Source of the DNA: Methanoregulaceae archaeon
Lineage (GTDB): Archaea; Halobacteriota; Methanomicrobia; Methanomicrobiales; Methanospirillaceae
Length of the DNA stretch: 6,865 nt
NCBI GenBank assembly: GCA_028679405.1
Contig: JAJRBP010000094.1
Span: forward strand, 1 to 6,865
Direction of reading: 5' to 3'
The translations under genes were made by a program, and so were the position numbers. The notes beneath the pieces were generated by a model, which was given only the letters and a program-made list of their open reading frames with translations, had not been told where the DNA came from and made no database searches. This document shows, in pieces, positions 6,808-6,865 of the stretch. The stretch's first letter is position 1. Each line of letters starts with the position of its first letter.

Positions 6808-6865
6808 ATGCAATTACTGGTCAGCCCGAGAGATATCGAGGAAGCACAGCGTTCTCTCGCCGCTG
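6808..6865 (+). CDS. mfnB: Probable (5-formylfuran-3-yl)methyl phosphate synthase, 5' end only
   Basis: Nineteen codons, beginning MQLLVSPRDIEEAQRSLAA, are in the window and the frame is open to its edge. This N-terminus resembles that of MfnB (DUF556, MJ1099-like), where a LLVSP strand and a DxEEA helix precede the conserved ADIIDVKNP segment; that segment would lie just outside the window. MfnB condenses two molecules of glyceraldehyde 3-phosphate into the furan precursor of methanofuran, the C1 carrier of the first step of methanogenesis. The assignment rests on fewer than 20 residues. ATG 6808 follows an AT-rich stretch (GCATTAAATCCTT) without a ribosome-binding site, so a leaderless message is possible. 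The rest of the gene must be read from adjacent sequence. Confidence 0.65.
   Translation, partial: MQLLVSPRDIEEAQRSLAA

Overview
The window looks like ordinary chromosomal DNA of a methanogenic euryarchaeon, most likely in or near Methanomicrobiales. This rests on three things: an archaeal-type valyl-tRNA synthetase, a HisA-like protein of the methanogen kind, and, at the right edge, the start of what appears to be the methanofuran biosynthesis gene mfnB. The DNA is GC-rich and densely coded. Intergenic gaps are short, overlaps between genes occur, and several starts sit about 30-37 nt downstream of TATA-like boxes with little or no leader, as is common in archaea. The lineage is inferred from gene content and protein style, not from a marker-gene search.

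Layout from left to right. (1) 31-1444, plus strand: a two-gene unit of a stand-alone pyruvate-kinase C-terminal-like domain protein followed after 1 nt by a six-helix membrane protein. It is closed by a T9 tract (1462-1470) that is a good archaeal terminator. (2) 1501-2697, minus strand: a DUF92-family polytopic membrane protein related to the phytyl-phosphate kinase family (VTE6). (3) 2698-2936: a 239-nt divergent intergenic region with TATA-like boxes for both flanking genes, a pair of ACCGGT sites and a short inverted repeat. (4) 2937-5531, plus: valS, 864 aa. (5) 5488-6763, minus: hisA-like gene and tmk (thymidylate kinase), overlapping by 17 nt. The end of tmk runs 44 nt into the end of valS in convergent orientation. 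(6) 6764-6807: a 44-nt divergent spacer. (7) 6808 to the edge, plus: the first 19 codons of a probable mfnB.

The clear functions are housekeeping: tRNA charging, dTTP supply and probably coenzyme synthesis. The genes do not form one pathway. I see no tRNA, rRNA, CRISPR array, insertion sequence, phage gene or defence system, and no clear new system. The points most worth following are the function of the HisA paralogue placed head-to-head with mfnB, the role of the DUF92 protein in archaeal isoprenoid metabolism, the co-transcribed orphan pyruvate-kinase C-domain and membrane protein, and the organisation of the DUF92/valS promoter region.
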